Assembly (NCBI RefSeq): GCF_034347385.1
Contig: NZ_CP133777.1
Coordinates: forward strand, 806,001 to 870,000
Source: Actimicrobium sp. CCC2.4
GTDB lineage: Bacteria; Pseudomonadota; Gammaproteobacteria; Burkholderiales; Burkholderiaceae_D
DNA: 64,000 nucleotides
Reading direction: 5' to 3'
Part shown: piece after piece, positions 1 to 10,170 of the stretch
How positions within the stretch are numbered: position 1 is the first letter of the stretch
How the letters are laid out: the number at the start of each line of letters is the position of its first letter
Notes under the pieces: generated by a model
The model's input: only the letters and a program-made list of their open reading frames with translations
Told to the model about the DNA's origin: nothing
Databases searched by the model: none
Program-made: the position numbers and the translations under genes

Positions 1-25
1 TCAGGAAAACAATCGGGTGGATGTC

Positions 26-475
26 ATGAGCGATGCGTCAAGGTTTGTTGCCAAAAATGATTCCCTCCGGATTTTGCAAAGCACGCGCCGCATCGCACAG
101 CGCGTTGAGCAACATTCCAAGCATCTCAATGTGACTTTCGACATTACGTCGCCGCAATTGATCGCATTGCTCGCCATTGCGCAACTCGGGCCGAGCACCC
201 TGAAATCGATAGGCCTGGCGATTCATTTGAGCCCGAGCACTGTGGTGGGCATCGTTGACCGGCTGGAAGAAAAAAAACTGGTCATCCGGACCCGCGATGC
301 ACATGACCGCCGCAACGTTTTTGTTGCCTTGACTGCCGATGGACAGCTGCTTGCTGACGATGCGCCGTCGGCCATGCCACCCGGCTTTGTCAGCGCGCTG
401 CATGCGATGCCCGAAGAAGACCGGCAGGCGCTGGTGGCGATGCTGGAGAAATTCGCAGCATTGCTCGAAGTGTGA
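26..475 (+). CDS. MarR-family transcriptional regulator (EctR-like)
   Basis: Winged-helix DNA-binding protein of the MarR family, 149 residues from the ATG at 26. The recognition helix and wing lie around residues 60-110: a serine-rich helix (LSPSTVVGIVDRLEE) followed by the RTRDAHDRRN wing, which matches the MarR DxRxxx wing pattern. The reading frame stays open to the left window edge and an in-frame GTG sits at 17, so a longer N-terminus cannot be excluded. It lies 120 bp upstream of ectA in the same direction. MarR-type EctR repressors are known beside ectoine genes in halotolerant methylotrophs, so control of ectA is the likely role; this is inferred from position. No ligand can be assigned. 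Confidence 0.85.
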   Translation: MSDASRFVAKNDSLRILQSTRRIAQRVEQHSKHLNVTFDITSPQLIALLAIAQLGPSTLKSIGLAIHLSPSTVVGIVDRLEEKKLVIRTRDAHDRRNVFVALTADGQLLADDAPSAMPPGFVSALHAMPEEDRQALVAMLEKFAALLEV

Positions 476-501
476 CGTCGCCATTAAGGTGAATGCGCAT
501 C

Positions 502-519
502 CAACCGTTAGCACGGTTG
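502..519. promoter_or_regulatory. Perfect inverted repeat upstream of ectA, candidate MarR operator
   Basis: CAACCGT-TAGC-ACGGTTG has 7-bp arms with a 4-bp centre. It overlaps a possible -35 element TTGAAA at 517-522, with a weak -10 candidate TGTTAC at 541-546 (18-bp spacer). It is not followed by a T-run, so it does not look like a terminator. Position between the MarR gene and ectA, and overlap with the presumed promoter, fit a repressor site. Function is inferred. Confidence 0.5.
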
Positions 520-595
520 AAAAAGTACTGATCTTTGCCCTGTTACGACGGTCGAAATTTTCCGCCAAATGTGTTTTCCGAAGAAAGGACGACCC

Positions 596-2891
<2,296 letters not shown>

Positions 2892-2905
2892 GAGAAAGGA
2901 TTCCC

Positions 2906-3826
2906 ATGCTGTTATCCCAAGACGCTTACAAAAGCCGTGCCCAGAGCACCGCCGCCATCCTGAAACGCAATGAACCGGTCGTCTACGACGAGGTCATGAC
3001 CAGCAGCGCCCCGGCACTCAATGCCGCGCAGCGCGATGTCTACCGCGAGAACGGCTTTCTGATGTTGCCCGACCTGTTTTCAGCCGACGAAGTCACCGGC
3101 CTGTACGACGAAATGCAGCAAATGCGCGGCGACTTTACCGCCACCGGCCGCGCCGAAGTCATCGCCGAACCGGGCAGTGGCGAAGTGCGCTCGATCTTCG
3201 ATGTCCACAAGCTCAATGCGCTGTTTGCCAACCTGGTGCGTGACCCGCGCGTGCTCAATGTGGCCCGTGAAATTCTCGGCAGCGAGGTCTACATCCACCA
3301 GTCGCGCATCAACTACAAACCTGGCTTTACCGGCAAGGAGTTCTACTGGCATTCGGATTTCGAAACCTGGCACACCGAAGACGGCATGCCGGCGATGCGT
3401 GCGCTGAGCTGCTCGATTCTGCTGACCGACAACAGTGACCTCAATGGCCCGCTGATGCTGATCCCGGGTTCGCACCGGCATTTCATTTCGTGCCTCGGCG
3501 AGACCCCCGAAGACAATTACAAGAAGTCCCTGAAAAAGCAGGAAGCCGGCGTGCCCGACGATTTCCTGTTGCGCTATCTGTCGGACCTCGGAGGGATTAC
3601 TTCCTGCACCGGCAAGGCCGGATCGGTGGTCTTTTTTGACTGCAACACGATGCATGGCTCGAACGGCAATATCACGCCGTACCCGCGCAGCAATCTGTTC
3701 TTTGTCTATAACAGTGTCGAGAACCAGCTGCAGGCACCGACCGATGGTCTGGCACCACGTCCGGGGTACATCGCCGTGCGCGATGACGTCGACGCGCTCG
3801 AACCCGAGCCATTCGTCCTGCCCTGA
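2906..3826 (+). CDS. ectD: Ectoine 5-hydroxylase EctD
   Basis: Non-heme Fe(II)/2-oxoglutarate dioxygenase that turns ectoine into 5-hydroxyectoine using oxygen. It has 306 residues from the ATG at 2906, preceded by AGAGAAAGGA; the open frame upstream of it overlaps ectC and is not coding. The EctD signature WHSDFETWHTEDGMP is at 148-162. The iron triad is H149, D151 and H250 (NTMHGSN), and R261 is placed to bind 2-oxoglutarate. Presence of EctD means the organism can make both ectoine and hydroxyectoine. The spacing to ectC is 14 bp, so it is co-transcribed. Confidence 0.97.
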   Translation: MLLSQDAYKSRAQSTAAILKRNEPVVYDEVMTSSAPALNAAQRDVYRENGFLMLPDLFSADEVTGLYDEMQQMRGDFTATGRAEVIAEPGSGEVRSIFDVHKLNALFANLVRDPRVLNVAREILGSEVYIHQSRINYKPGFTGKEFYWHSDFETWHTEDGMPAMRALSCSILLTDNSDLNGPLMLIPGSHRHFISCLGETPEDNYKKSLKKQEAGVPDDFLLRYLSDLGGITSCTGKAGSVVFFDCNTMHGSNGNITPYPRSNLFFVYNSVENQLQAPTDGLAPRPGYIAVRDDVDALEPEPFVLP

Positions 3827-3836
3827 TAGAAGCCTT

Positions 3837-3859
3837 CCGCATCGTTTTGCACGGTGCGG
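3837..3859 (+). promoter_or_regulatory. Intercistronic hairpin between ectD and ehuB
   Basis: Nine-base-pair stem, CCGCATCGT pairing with ACGGTGCGG (one G-U), around a TTTGC loop. No U-tract follows. It could protect the mRNA end or set the ratio between synthesis and transport genes. It does not look like a full terminator. Confidence 0.5.
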
Positions 3860-3890
3860 TCCCCCTCATCTAACATCGAAAGGCGTCGTC

Positions 3891-4736
3891 ATGAAAACCT
3901 ATATTCAACTTCCCGCTCTTGCCCTGTTTGCCGTTGCCGCACTGACCCTGAGCCTGCCCGCCAGCGCCGAAACCACGCTGGAGCGCATACAGCGCACCGG
4001 TGAAGTCCGCGTCGCGTATGCCAACGAAGCGCCGTTTGCCTACACCACAGCCAGCGGCAAGGTCACCGGTGAATCGCCGGAAATCGCCAAGATCATTTTT
4101 GCCAAGCTCGGTGTGCCTAACGTCAAGCCGGTACTGGTGGAGTGGGGCAGCCTGATTCCGGGTCTGATGGCGGGGCGTTTCGATGTCATTGCGGCCGGCA
4201 TGTACGTCACGCCGGAACGCATCAAGCAAGTCCTGTTCACTGATCCGCATTACCAGCTTGCCGATACGCTGCTGGTGGCAAAAGGCAATCCGCGCAAGCT
4301 GCGCAGTTATGCCGATATCGCCGCCAATGACAAAGTCAGGCTGGCCATCATGGCAGGCACTTCCCAGTATGCGTACGCCATTGCTGCCGGCATACCGGAC
4401 AGCCGCATCATGCAGGTGCCGACCACCACCGCGCAATTGCAGGCCGTGCGTACCCGTCGCGCCGATGCTGCTGTCGGGACCGCACTGACCATGAAAGCGC
4501 TGGCTGTCAAAGGGGGCGCGCGTGTCGCGGCTACCACCGACTTTGCCGATGATGTATCGCATATCGGTTACGGTGCACTGGCGTTTCGCCAGGACGACCA
4601 GACACTGCGCGATGCCGTCAATGGCGCGCTGCAGGAATGGCTAGGCAGCCCCGAACATCTGGCTACTGTCGCGCCGTTCGGTTTCGATCGCAGCAACCTG
4701 ACCAAAAAAACGGTCGCCGAGATAGCGGCGCAATAA
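3891..4736 (+). CDS. ehuB: Ectoine/hydroxyectoine ABC transporter substrate-binding protein EhuB
   Basis: Periplasmic solute receptor of the polar amino acid family (SBP_bac_3), 281 residues from the ATG at 3891. It starts with a Sec signal peptide ending about ASA|ETT (residue 26). The core has the typical VRVAYANEAPF opening and a WGSLIPGLMAGRFDVIAAGM segment. Ligand assignment to ectoines rests on the neighbours: it directly follows ectD and is followed by two permeases and an ATPase in the order B-C-D-A, the order known for EhuABCD. Polar amino acid specificity cannot be ruled out. The next gene starts immediately after its stop codon. Confidence 0.85.
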   Translation: MKTYIQLPALALFAVAALTLSLPASAETTLERIQRTGEVRVAYANEAPFAYTTASGKVTGESPEIAKIIFAKLGVPNVKPVLVEWGSLIPGLMAGRFDVIAAGMYVTPERIKQVLFTDPHYQLADTLLVAKGNPRKLRSYADIAANDKVRLAIMAGTSQYAYAIAAGIPDSRIMQVPTTTAQLQAVRTRRADAAVGTALTMKALAVKGGARVAATTDFADDVSHIGYGALAFRQDDQTLRDAVNGALQEWLGSPEHLATVAPFGFDRSNLTKKTVAEIAAQ

Positions 4737-5405
4737 GTGCGTGACACACTGACGACCCTGATGCCTCTGCTGCTACAGGGAACGCTAGTAACGTTGCGGA
4801 TTACTGCCTTGGCCGCCGTGCTGGCCACGGCACTGGCGCTCATCGCTGCCGTGGCCAAGCTATCGCCCTGGCGCGGTGTGCGCTGGGTGGCCAATATCTA
4901 TATCGAAGTGTTTCGCGGGACTTCGCTGCTGGTGCAGCTGTTCTGGTTGTTCTTCGTGCTGCCACTACCTCCGTTCGATGTGCGGCTCACGCCGTTTTCG
5001 GTCGCGGTACTTGGCCTGGGACTCAATATCGGTGCCTATGGCGCCGAGGTCATGCGGGGTGCCTTGAGTTCGGTGTCGCGCGGACAAATCGAAGCGGCCG
5101 TGGCGTTGAACATCTCGCCGTTTCACCGCTTCTTTAACATCGTGCTGCCGCAGGCACTGGCCAACGCGATTCCGCCGTCGACCAATCTGCTGATCGAACT
5201 GCTCAAAGGCACGTCGCTGGTCTCGCTCATTACGCTGGCAGATCTGACTTTCCGCGCCAACCAGCTGGTCGAAGCGACCTTCAGGACCACGGAGATTTTT
5301 ACGATTGCACTGGTGATTTATTTTGTGATTGCGCAAGCGATCAACTTGCTGATGCGTCTGCTTGAGCGTCGCCTGACACGCGGCATCGTCAGGGGGCATG
5401 CATGA
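4737..5405 (+). CDS. ehuC: Ectoine/hydroxyectoine ABC transporter permease EhuC
   Basis: Inner-membrane permease of the HisMQ type, 222 residues, with about five hydrophobic segments. The EAA loop that contacts the ATPase is EAAVALNISPFHRFFNIVLP. The start is a GTG placed directly after the ehuB TAA with no spacer, so translation probably depends on coupling. The 3' end overlaps ehuD by four bases. Together with EhuD it would form the channel for ectoines in this operon. Confidence 0.87.
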   Translation: MRDTLTTLMPLLLQGTLVTLRITALAAVLATALALIAAVAKLSPWRGVRWVANIYIEVFRGTSLLVQLFWLFFVLPLPPFDVRLTPFSVAVLGLGLNIGAYGAEVMRGALSSVSRGQIEAAVALNISPFHRFFNIVLPQALANAIPPSTNLLIELLKGTSLVSLITLADLTFRANQLVEATFRTTEIFTIALVIYFVIAQAINLLMRLLERRLTRGIVRGHA

Positions 5406-6067
5406 ATAACGACACCCTGTTTGACTGGCAGTTCGCGTGGCAGATTTTGCCTGATCTGCTGCATGCGTCCTTGACGACCATTGGCATCACGCTGGTGGCC
5501 TTCGCCTTGGCGCTGGTGCTCGGCCTGGTGCTGGCCATGATGCGACGCTCTCCGCTGCGCCTGTTGGCGTGGCCGGCTACCGCGGTGATTGAATTCATCC
5601 GCAGTACGCCGCTGCTGATCCAGCTGTATTTCCTGTTCTATGTACTGCCCGATTACGGCTTGACGATGTCGGCACTGACGGCAGGTATGGTTGGACTGGC
5701 GCTGCACTATGCGTGCTACGTCGCCGAGGTGTACCGGGCCGGTCTGGACAGCGTGCCGCGCGGTCAGTGGGAAGCGGCCAAGGCGATGAGCCTCGGTCCG
5801 TGGAACGTCTATCGCAGCATCGTCCTGCCGCAGGCCATCCGTCCCATCGTTCCGGCGCTGGGCAATTATCTGATTGCGATGTTCAAGGACACGCCGGTAC
5901 TGTCGGCGATCACTGTGGTTGAACTCATGTTGCAAGCCAAGAATATCGGTTCGCAATCGTTTCGTTACATCGAGCCAATCACGCTGACGGGTATTTTCTT
6001 CCTGCTCATCAGCCTGGTGGTCGCGCTGCTGGTACGCCGGCTCGAAGCGCAATTGCGCATGCCATAA
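5402..6067 (+). CDS. ehuD: Ectoine/hydroxyectoine ABC transporter permease EhuD
   Basis: Second HisMQ-type permease, 221 residues, with hydrophobic segments at about 20-45, 55-80, 90-110 and 185-210. The EAA loop is EAAKAMSLGPWNVYRSIVLP. It overlaps ehuC by four bases and is separated from ehuA by 12 bp. It likely heterodimerizes with EhuC. The segment FIRSTPLLIQLYFLFYVLP is typical of the amino acid-type permease family. Confidence 0.87.
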   Translation: MNNDTLFDWQFAWQILPDLLHASLTTIGITLVAFALALVLGLVLAMMRRSPLRLLAWPATAVIEFIRSTPLLIQLYFLFYVLPDYGLTMSALTAGMVGLALHYACYVAEVYRAGLDSVPRGQWEAAKAMSLGPWNVYRSIVLPQAIRPIVPALGNYLIAMFKDTPVLSAITVVELMLQAKNIGSQSFRYIEPITLTGIFFLLISLVVALLVRRLEAQLRMP

Positions 6068-6079
6068 AGGACTCCTGAA

Positions 6080-6856
6080 ATGACATCTCCTCTGATCCGC
6101 TTTCGCGGCGTAACAAAACGGTATGGCCCGCTGACGGTGCTCGACAATCTGGATCTGGATGTGGCGCGCAATGAAAAAGTCGCCATCATCGGACCCAGCG
6201 GGTCCGGCAAGTCGACCTTGTTGCGGGTGCTGATGATGCTCGAACCCATCGATGACGGCGTCATCGACGTTGATGGCGAACCGCTCACGCACATGGACCG
6301 CAATGGCACGCTCGTGCCGGCCAGCGAAAGCTACAAGCGCAATGGCCGTCGCAACATCGGCATGGTGTTCCAGAACTTCAATTTATTCCCGCACATGACT
6401 GCGCTGGAAAACACCATCGAAGCCCCGCGCAAAACGCTGGGCCTGACCAAACAGGCGGCCACCGAGCGCGGCGTCGAACTGCTCGACATGGTGGGCCTGT
6501 CCGACAAACTCGACCACTATCCGTCGCAACTGTCCGGTGGCCAGCAGCAGCGTGTCGCGATTGCCCGTGCCTTGGCGATGCGGCCGCAAGTCATGCTGTT
6601 CGACGAAGTCACCTCGGCGCTCGATCCCGAGCTGTGCAGCGAAGTGCTGAACGTGATTCGCCGTCTCAGCGACAAGCACGACCTGACCATGCTGATGGTG
6701 ACGCACCAGATGGGATTCGCCCGCGAGTTCGCCGACCGCGTCTGCTTTTTTTCGGAAGGAAAAATTGCCGAGCAGGGCACCTCCGAAGAAATCTTCGGCG
6801 CGCCAAAACATGAGCGCACGCAAGCCTTCCTCAGTGCGGTGATGGATGCGGCATAA
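6080..6856 (+). CDS. ehuA: Ectoine/hydroxyectoine ABC transporter ATP-binding protein EhuA
   Basis: ATPase that powers the EhuBCD importer, 258 residues. Walker A is GPSGSGKS (38-45), the signature is LSGGQQQR, Walker B is VMLFDE, and the H-loop histidine is in MVTHQMGFARE. The segment after Walker B reads DEVTSALD where most relatives have DEPTSALD, which is tolerated in this subfamily. A loop with basic residues before the Q-loop (SYKRNGRRNIGMVFQNFN) is also seen in EhuA-like proteins. Last gene of the ect-ehu run; the next gene has its own ribosome-binding site 57 bp further on. Confidence 0.88.
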   Translation: MTSPLIRFRGVTKRYGPLTVLDNLDLDVARNEKVAIIGPSGSGKSTLLRVLMMLEPIDDGVIDVDGEPLTHMDRNGTLVPASESYKRNGRRNIGMVFQNFNLFPHMTALENTIEAPRKTLGLTKQAATERGVELLDMVGLSDKLDHYPSQLSGGQQQRVAIARALAMRPQVMLFDEVTSALDPELCSEVLNVIRRLSDKHDLTMLMVTHQMGFAREFADRVCFFSEGKIAEQGTSEEIFGAPKHERTQAFLSAVMDAA

Positions 6857-6889
6857 GCGACGCAGGTCGCACAGAAGGCCGGTAGTTCG

Positions 6890-6909
6890 ACCGTACAATC
6901 GGTTTTTTT
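6890..6909 (+). terminator. Weak candidate terminator after ehuA
   Basis: A short ACCG-TACAAT-CGGT stem followed by seven Ts. The stem is only four base pairs, and the first arm can alternatively pair with an upstream CGGT at 6880-6883. Low support. Confidence 0.3.
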
Positions 6910-6925
6910 GATAAGGAGTTGGAAC

Positions 6926-7426
6926 ATGAAAGCACGCACCCTGATTTTGCTGATCGTGCTGGCCGCGATTGCCGGTTTTGCCGCACTCAACTGGAATGCA
7001 TTCATGGCACCGACGACGCTATCGCTCGGCGTGGCCGATATCCAGGCGCCGCTCGGCATCGTGATGCTGGGATTGATGAGCGCGCTGATCGTGTTCTTCC
7101 TGATCTTCGTGCTGTACTTGCAGACCTCGGTGCTGTTCGACACGCGTCACCACGCGCGTGAATTGCGCAGCAACCGCGAGCTGGCCGATCAGGCCGAAGC
7201 CTCGCGATTCACCGAGTTACGCGCTGTCATTGACACGGGGCTGAAGCAGCAGTCGGAAGCCGACCTGGCCTCGCGTAACGCCTTGCTGGCACGGATGGAT
7301 GAGCTCGATACCTCCTGGAAGGCCTCGCTGGAGCAGACCGAACTGACGCTCAGCGCCAGCATCGGCGAACTCGAAGATCGCCTCGACAGGACTGCCGGCG
7401 GCGTGGTCCTCGAGCAGGCCCGCTGA
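6926..7426 (+). CDS. LapA-like membrane protein (DUF1049-type)
   Basis: 166 residues with two N-terminal transmembrane segments (about 4-24 and 41-65) separated by a short loop, followed by a long soluble, charged and probably coiled-coil tail (70-160). This layout resembles LapA/DUF1049 proteins, some of which act in envelope or lipopolysaccharide assembly, but the tail is longer than usual. Start chosen at the ATG with AAGGAG 8 bp upstream. The function is not known. It ends base-to-base with the stop codon of the convergent gene on the other strand. Confidence 0.65.
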   Translation: MKARTLILLIVLAAIAGFAALNWNAFMAPTTLSLGVADIQAPLGIVMLGLMSALIVFFLIFVLYLQTSVLFDTRHHARELRSNRELADQAEASRFTELRAVIDTGLKQQSEADLASRNALLARMDELDTSWKASLEQTELTLSASIGELEDRLDRTAGGVVLEQAR

Positions 7427-7723
7427 TCAGGCCAGCTTCAGGCGCAAACGGGTTGCTGTCAGCAGGGCAGTGTTGTACGGATGCAGGTTTTCGATAAACA
7501 GCATCTCGGCTTCGGCTGGTTCGGTCAGGCACATTTCCAGCATGACCGGACCGTCGTCCTCGACGCCCAGGAAATCCTTGCTCCAGCGATTCTTGCGGTG
7601 GGTGCGCAAAATTTCGCAGCCCAGTTCGGCTAGCGGCACGGCGACGCCCGCTTCGATGGCAGCCAGTTGCCATTCATCCCAGAATGCGTTGTTGTTGGTG
7701 CTACTCGTGACTTGCTCATTCAT
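7427..7723 (-). CDS. Hypothetical protein
   Basis: 98-residue soluble, acidic protein with no signal peptide or membrane segment. It starts at the ATG on the minus strand at 7723 with AAGGA ten bases upstream. I do not recognise a family. The segment LGCEILRTHRKNRWSKDFLG is its most distinctive part. The stop codon abuts that of the LapA-like gene. It lies downstream of the flavin reductase-like gene on the same strand with a 52-bp gap and may be co-transcribed with it. Confidence 0.55.
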   Translation of the reverse strand: MNEQVTSSTNNNAFWDEWQLAAIEAGVAVPLAELGCEILRTHRKNRWSKDFLGVEDDGPVMLEMCLTEPAEAEMLFIENLHPYNTALLTATRLRLKLA

Positions 7724-7775
7724 GCGTTGGTGTGTCCTTAAAAAGGGAGAGGTGTCCGTGCCGACAGGATGTCGT

Positions 7776-8396
7776 TCAGGTGGGACGGCCCATCCTGAAT
7801 AATTGTTCCGGCCCGACCGAAAAATAATCTGCCGGACCGCCGCCACGCAGCACATGGCCGGCGCGGCCCGTATTGTAGACGCCATCATCGAGCAGGGCAT
7901 GGGCAATGTGGACCGCCACGACTTCGCCGAGGATCAGCCAGGTCGGCACCTTCACGCCATCGATGCCTTGCAGCTGGAGGATCTGCGTGCAGCGGCATTC
8001 GAACGAGACCAGGCTCTCGGCCACGCGCGGCGGCTTGATCAGCCGTGACGCGACCGGTGTCAGGCCGGCCAGCTCGAACTCATTGACTTCGGGCGGCACC
8101 GGCGCGCAGCTGCGGTTCATCGCATCGGCCAGTTCGCGGGTCACCAGATTCCAGCCGAATTCGCCGGTCTGCTCGATATTGCGCACCGTATCCTTGTAGC
8201 CGACGCTGGCAAAACCGACGATGGGCGGCGTGTAATTGAAGGCATTGAAAAAACTGTACGGCGCCAGGTTCAGTGCACCCTCGCTGTTGCACGATGAAAT
8301 CCAGCCGATCGGGCGCGGTCCGACAATTGCATTGAACGGATCATGCGGCAAGCCGTGGCCGTTGCGGGGTTCGTAGAAATGAAAGGCATCAGACAT
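7776..8396 (-). CDS. Flavin reductase-like FMN-binding protein
   Basis: 206 residues with a flavin reductase-like split-barrel domain over most of the length. Typical features are PFNAIVGPRPIGWISSCN near the N-terminus, NLAPYSFFNAFNYTPPIVGF in the flavin-binding region, and WNLVTRELADAMN. Members of this family bind FMN and either reduce flavin with NAD(P)H or use bound flavin for small-molecule reduction. No partner monooxygenase is nearby, so the substrate is unknown. It is followed on the same strand by the 98-residue hypothetical protein. Confidence 0.85.
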   Translation of the reverse strand: MSDAFHFYEPRNGHGLPHDPFNAIVGPRPIGWISSCNSEGALNLAPYSFFNAFNYTPPIVGFASVGYKDTVRNIEQTGEFGWNLVTRELADAMNRSCAPVPPEVNEFELAGLTPVASRLIKPPRVAESLVSFECRCTQILQLQGIDGVKVPTWLILGEVVAVHIAHALLDDGVYNTGRAGHVLRGGGPADYFSVGPEQLFRMGRPT

Positions 8397-8462
8397 CGTG
8401 TGCTCCGGGGGGCAGCGACGGCCGGCAACAAGCCGGAGCCATCGCGGGAAGGACGGGGTGGA

Positions 8463-9008
8463 TCAGAATTTGTAGCCGACGCGTGCCAGCACCAGGTTCA
8501 CGCCGTTATTGGGCTGCTTGATGCCGCCGTTCGAAAAGTGCGTGACGCGCAAGGACAGGTCGAGTCCGCTGACCGTGGTGAAGCCCAGGCCCAGATGCGT
8601 GCCGAATTGCAGGTGGCCCGAGAGGCGGCGACCGAAGTTATCGTAGACCTCCGAATTCAGATGCGGTCCGAGGCCGGCTTCGGCATACACGCCCTGATGG
8701 TTCAGACCCTGCCAGCGCAGCGTTGGCGTGAAGCCGATATCGCCGAAGGTCTGGGTCGCACCGGGCCGGTTCTCGAACTGATTGCCGCGCCAGACCGCAC
8801 CGGTCAAGTCCCAGTAACCCCAGATTTCGGATTTGTCAGAACGCATCCATGTTTGTTCCATGTTCCATTGCAAGCCAACGCGATAGAGTTGCGACTTGTT
8901 GCCGGTGCCGACTTCGGCCGAGACAGAATCAACCGCAAGTGCGGAGCTGCTCGCGGCGCAAAGAACGCAAGCGGTAATCAGTGCTGTGAGGCCTGTTGTC
9001 ATGTGCAT
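8463..9008 (-). CDS. pagL: Acyloxyacyl hydrolase, PagL-like lipid A 3-O-deacylase
   Basis: Outer-membrane beta-barrel enzyme that removes the 3-O-acyl chain of lipid A. 181 residues from the ATG at 9008, chosen because GGGA lies just upstream; an alternative ATG is at 9002. Signal peptide to about residue 25 (SALA|VDS). The catalytic His-x-Ser pair is H157/S159 in THFSNGGIKQPNNG, and the chain ends in an aromatic residue (GYKF), as outer-membrane proteins do. The position 14 residues after the histidine is Asn171, where Pseudomonas aeruginosa PagL has its catalytic glutamate; other homologues may vary there. Divergent from the hydroxyacid dehydrogenase gene. Confidence 0.82.
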   Translation of the reverse strand: MHMTTGLTALITACVLCAASSSALAVDSVSAEVGTGNKSQLYRVGLQWNMEQTWMRSDKSEIWGYWDLTGAVWRGNQFENRPGATQTFGDIGFTPTLRWQGLNHQGVYAEAGLGPHLNSEVYDNFGRRLSGHLQFGTHLGLGFTTVSGLDLSLRVTHFSNGGIKQPNNGVNLVLARVGYKF

Positions 9009-9089
9009 GCAAATTCCCGATAAATAATGAGGCAAGATGGTTTCTTGTTGATGAAGCCCATAAGTTGCAGCTAGAATATCGCCGCTTTT

Positions 9090-9104
9090 TAATGGGGCCC
9101 ATTA
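9090..9104. promoter_or_regulatory. Palindrome in the pagL / dehydrogenase divergent region
   Basis: TAATGGG-G-CCCATTA is a perfect 7-bp-arm inverted repeat midway between divergently transcribed genes. Size and placement fit a dimeric regulator site. No T-run follows. Function unknown. Confidence 0.4.
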
Positions 9105-9205
9105 TCGCCAGTAACGGCCGGACAATGCAATGGCCGGCCGGCCAGCCAGGGGTCGAAAAAAAAATTAACTTTCCGGGCCGTGCGGCACGGAAAACCTACC
9201 CTGTA

Positions 9206-9223
9206 CACCGTCTGCCGACGGTG
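9206..9223 (+). promoter_or_regulatory. Hairpin in the leader of the hydroxyacid dehydrogenase gene
   Basis: CACCGTC-TGCC-GACGGTG has 7-bp arms and ends 17 bases before the GTG start codon at 9241. It could be an operator or an mRNA structure affecting initiation. Confidence 0.4.
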
Positions 9224-9240
9224 CCTCTTGAAAGTCTCCC

Positions 9241-10164
9241 GTGACCCAGCAAAACAATCCTCCCCGACACTCCCCGTGCATCGCCTTTCTTGGTATCGGC
9301 CTGATGGGCGCGCCTATGGCTGCCCGCTTGCTGGAGGCCGGTTACCGCGTGACGGTATGGAACCGCACGGCGGCAAAAACCGCTGCGCTGGTCGCCGCCG
9401 GTGCGATCCCGGCGGCGACGCCCGCCGCGGCGGTCGGCGCGGCGGATCTGATCATCACGATGCTCGACGCCGGGCCGGTGGTCGCCGACGTCATCGCGGC
9501 CGCCACCGCAGCGATCAAGCCGGGCGCGCTGGTGATCGACATGAGTTCAACCCGTCAGGACGAGGCGCTGGCCTTGCATACCACCTTGGCCACGCACGGT
9601 ATCGCCTGCCTCGATGCGCCGGTATCCGGCGGCGTGCTCGGTGCGCAGGCAGGTTCGCTGGCCATCATGGTCGGCGGAGCGGTGGCCGATTTTGAGCGGG
9701 CACGCACGGTGCTGCAAGTGCTGGGCCGGCCGACGCTGGTGGGCGGAGCGGGTTCCGGCCAGGTCGCCAAATTGTGTAATCAGCTGATCGTCGGCGCGAC
9801 GCTGAACGTGATTGCCGAAGCGCTGTTGCTGGCACAGGCGGCGGGTGCCGATCCGGTGGCTGTCAGGCAGGCGCTGCGCGGCGGATTCGCGGAAAGCCGG
9901 CTGCTGGAGGTGCATGGCCAGCGCATGCTGGACCGCGACTTCCGTGCTGGCGGACAAGTGCGCAGCCAGGCCAAGGATATGGACAATATTCTGGTTGCGG
10001 CTGCCAATGCCGGCATCAGCTTGCCGCTGGCAGCGCTGGTCCAAGCCGGATACCGCGCGCTACCGGCGACGCTGGCCGGAGCCGACCAGTCGGCCATTCT
10101 GCTCGGGCTGGAGCAGGCCAATCCGGGTCTGCGGCTCGGCCGGCGCGACGATCAGCTGAGCTGA
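9241..10164 (+). CDS. NAD(P)-dependent beta-hydroxyacid dehydrogenase
   Basis: 307-residue member of the 3-hydroxyisobutyrate / tartronate semialdehyde reductase family. The N-terminal Rossmann motif is FLGIGLMGAPMAARL (residues 16-30), the substrate-binding DAPVSGGVLGAQAG segment is near 120-133, and the catalytic lysine is in GSGQVAKLCNQ. A GTG start is used; no other start fits. These enzymes oxidize or reduce 3-hydroxyacids such as 3-hydroxyisobutyrate, 2-hydroxy-3-oxopropionate or succinic semialdehyde. The neighbours do not identify the substrate. It converges on the DUF2891 gene with a 6-bp gap. Confidence 0.88.
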   Translation: MTQQNNPPRHSPCIAFLGIGLMGAPMAARLLEAGYRVTVWNRTAAKTAALVAAGAIPAATPAAAVGAADLIITMLDAGPVVADVIAAATAAIKPGALVIDMSSTRQDEALALHTTLATHGIACLDAPVSGGVLGAQAGSLAIMVGGAVADFERARTVLQVLGRPTLVGGAGSGQVAKLCNQLIVGATLNVIAEALLLAQAAGADPVAVRQALRGGFAESRLLEVHGQRMLDRDFRAGGQVRSQAKDMDNILVAAANAGISLPLAALVQAGYRALPATLAGADQSAILLGLEQANPGLRLGRRDDQLS

Positions 10165-10170
10165 ATTTGG

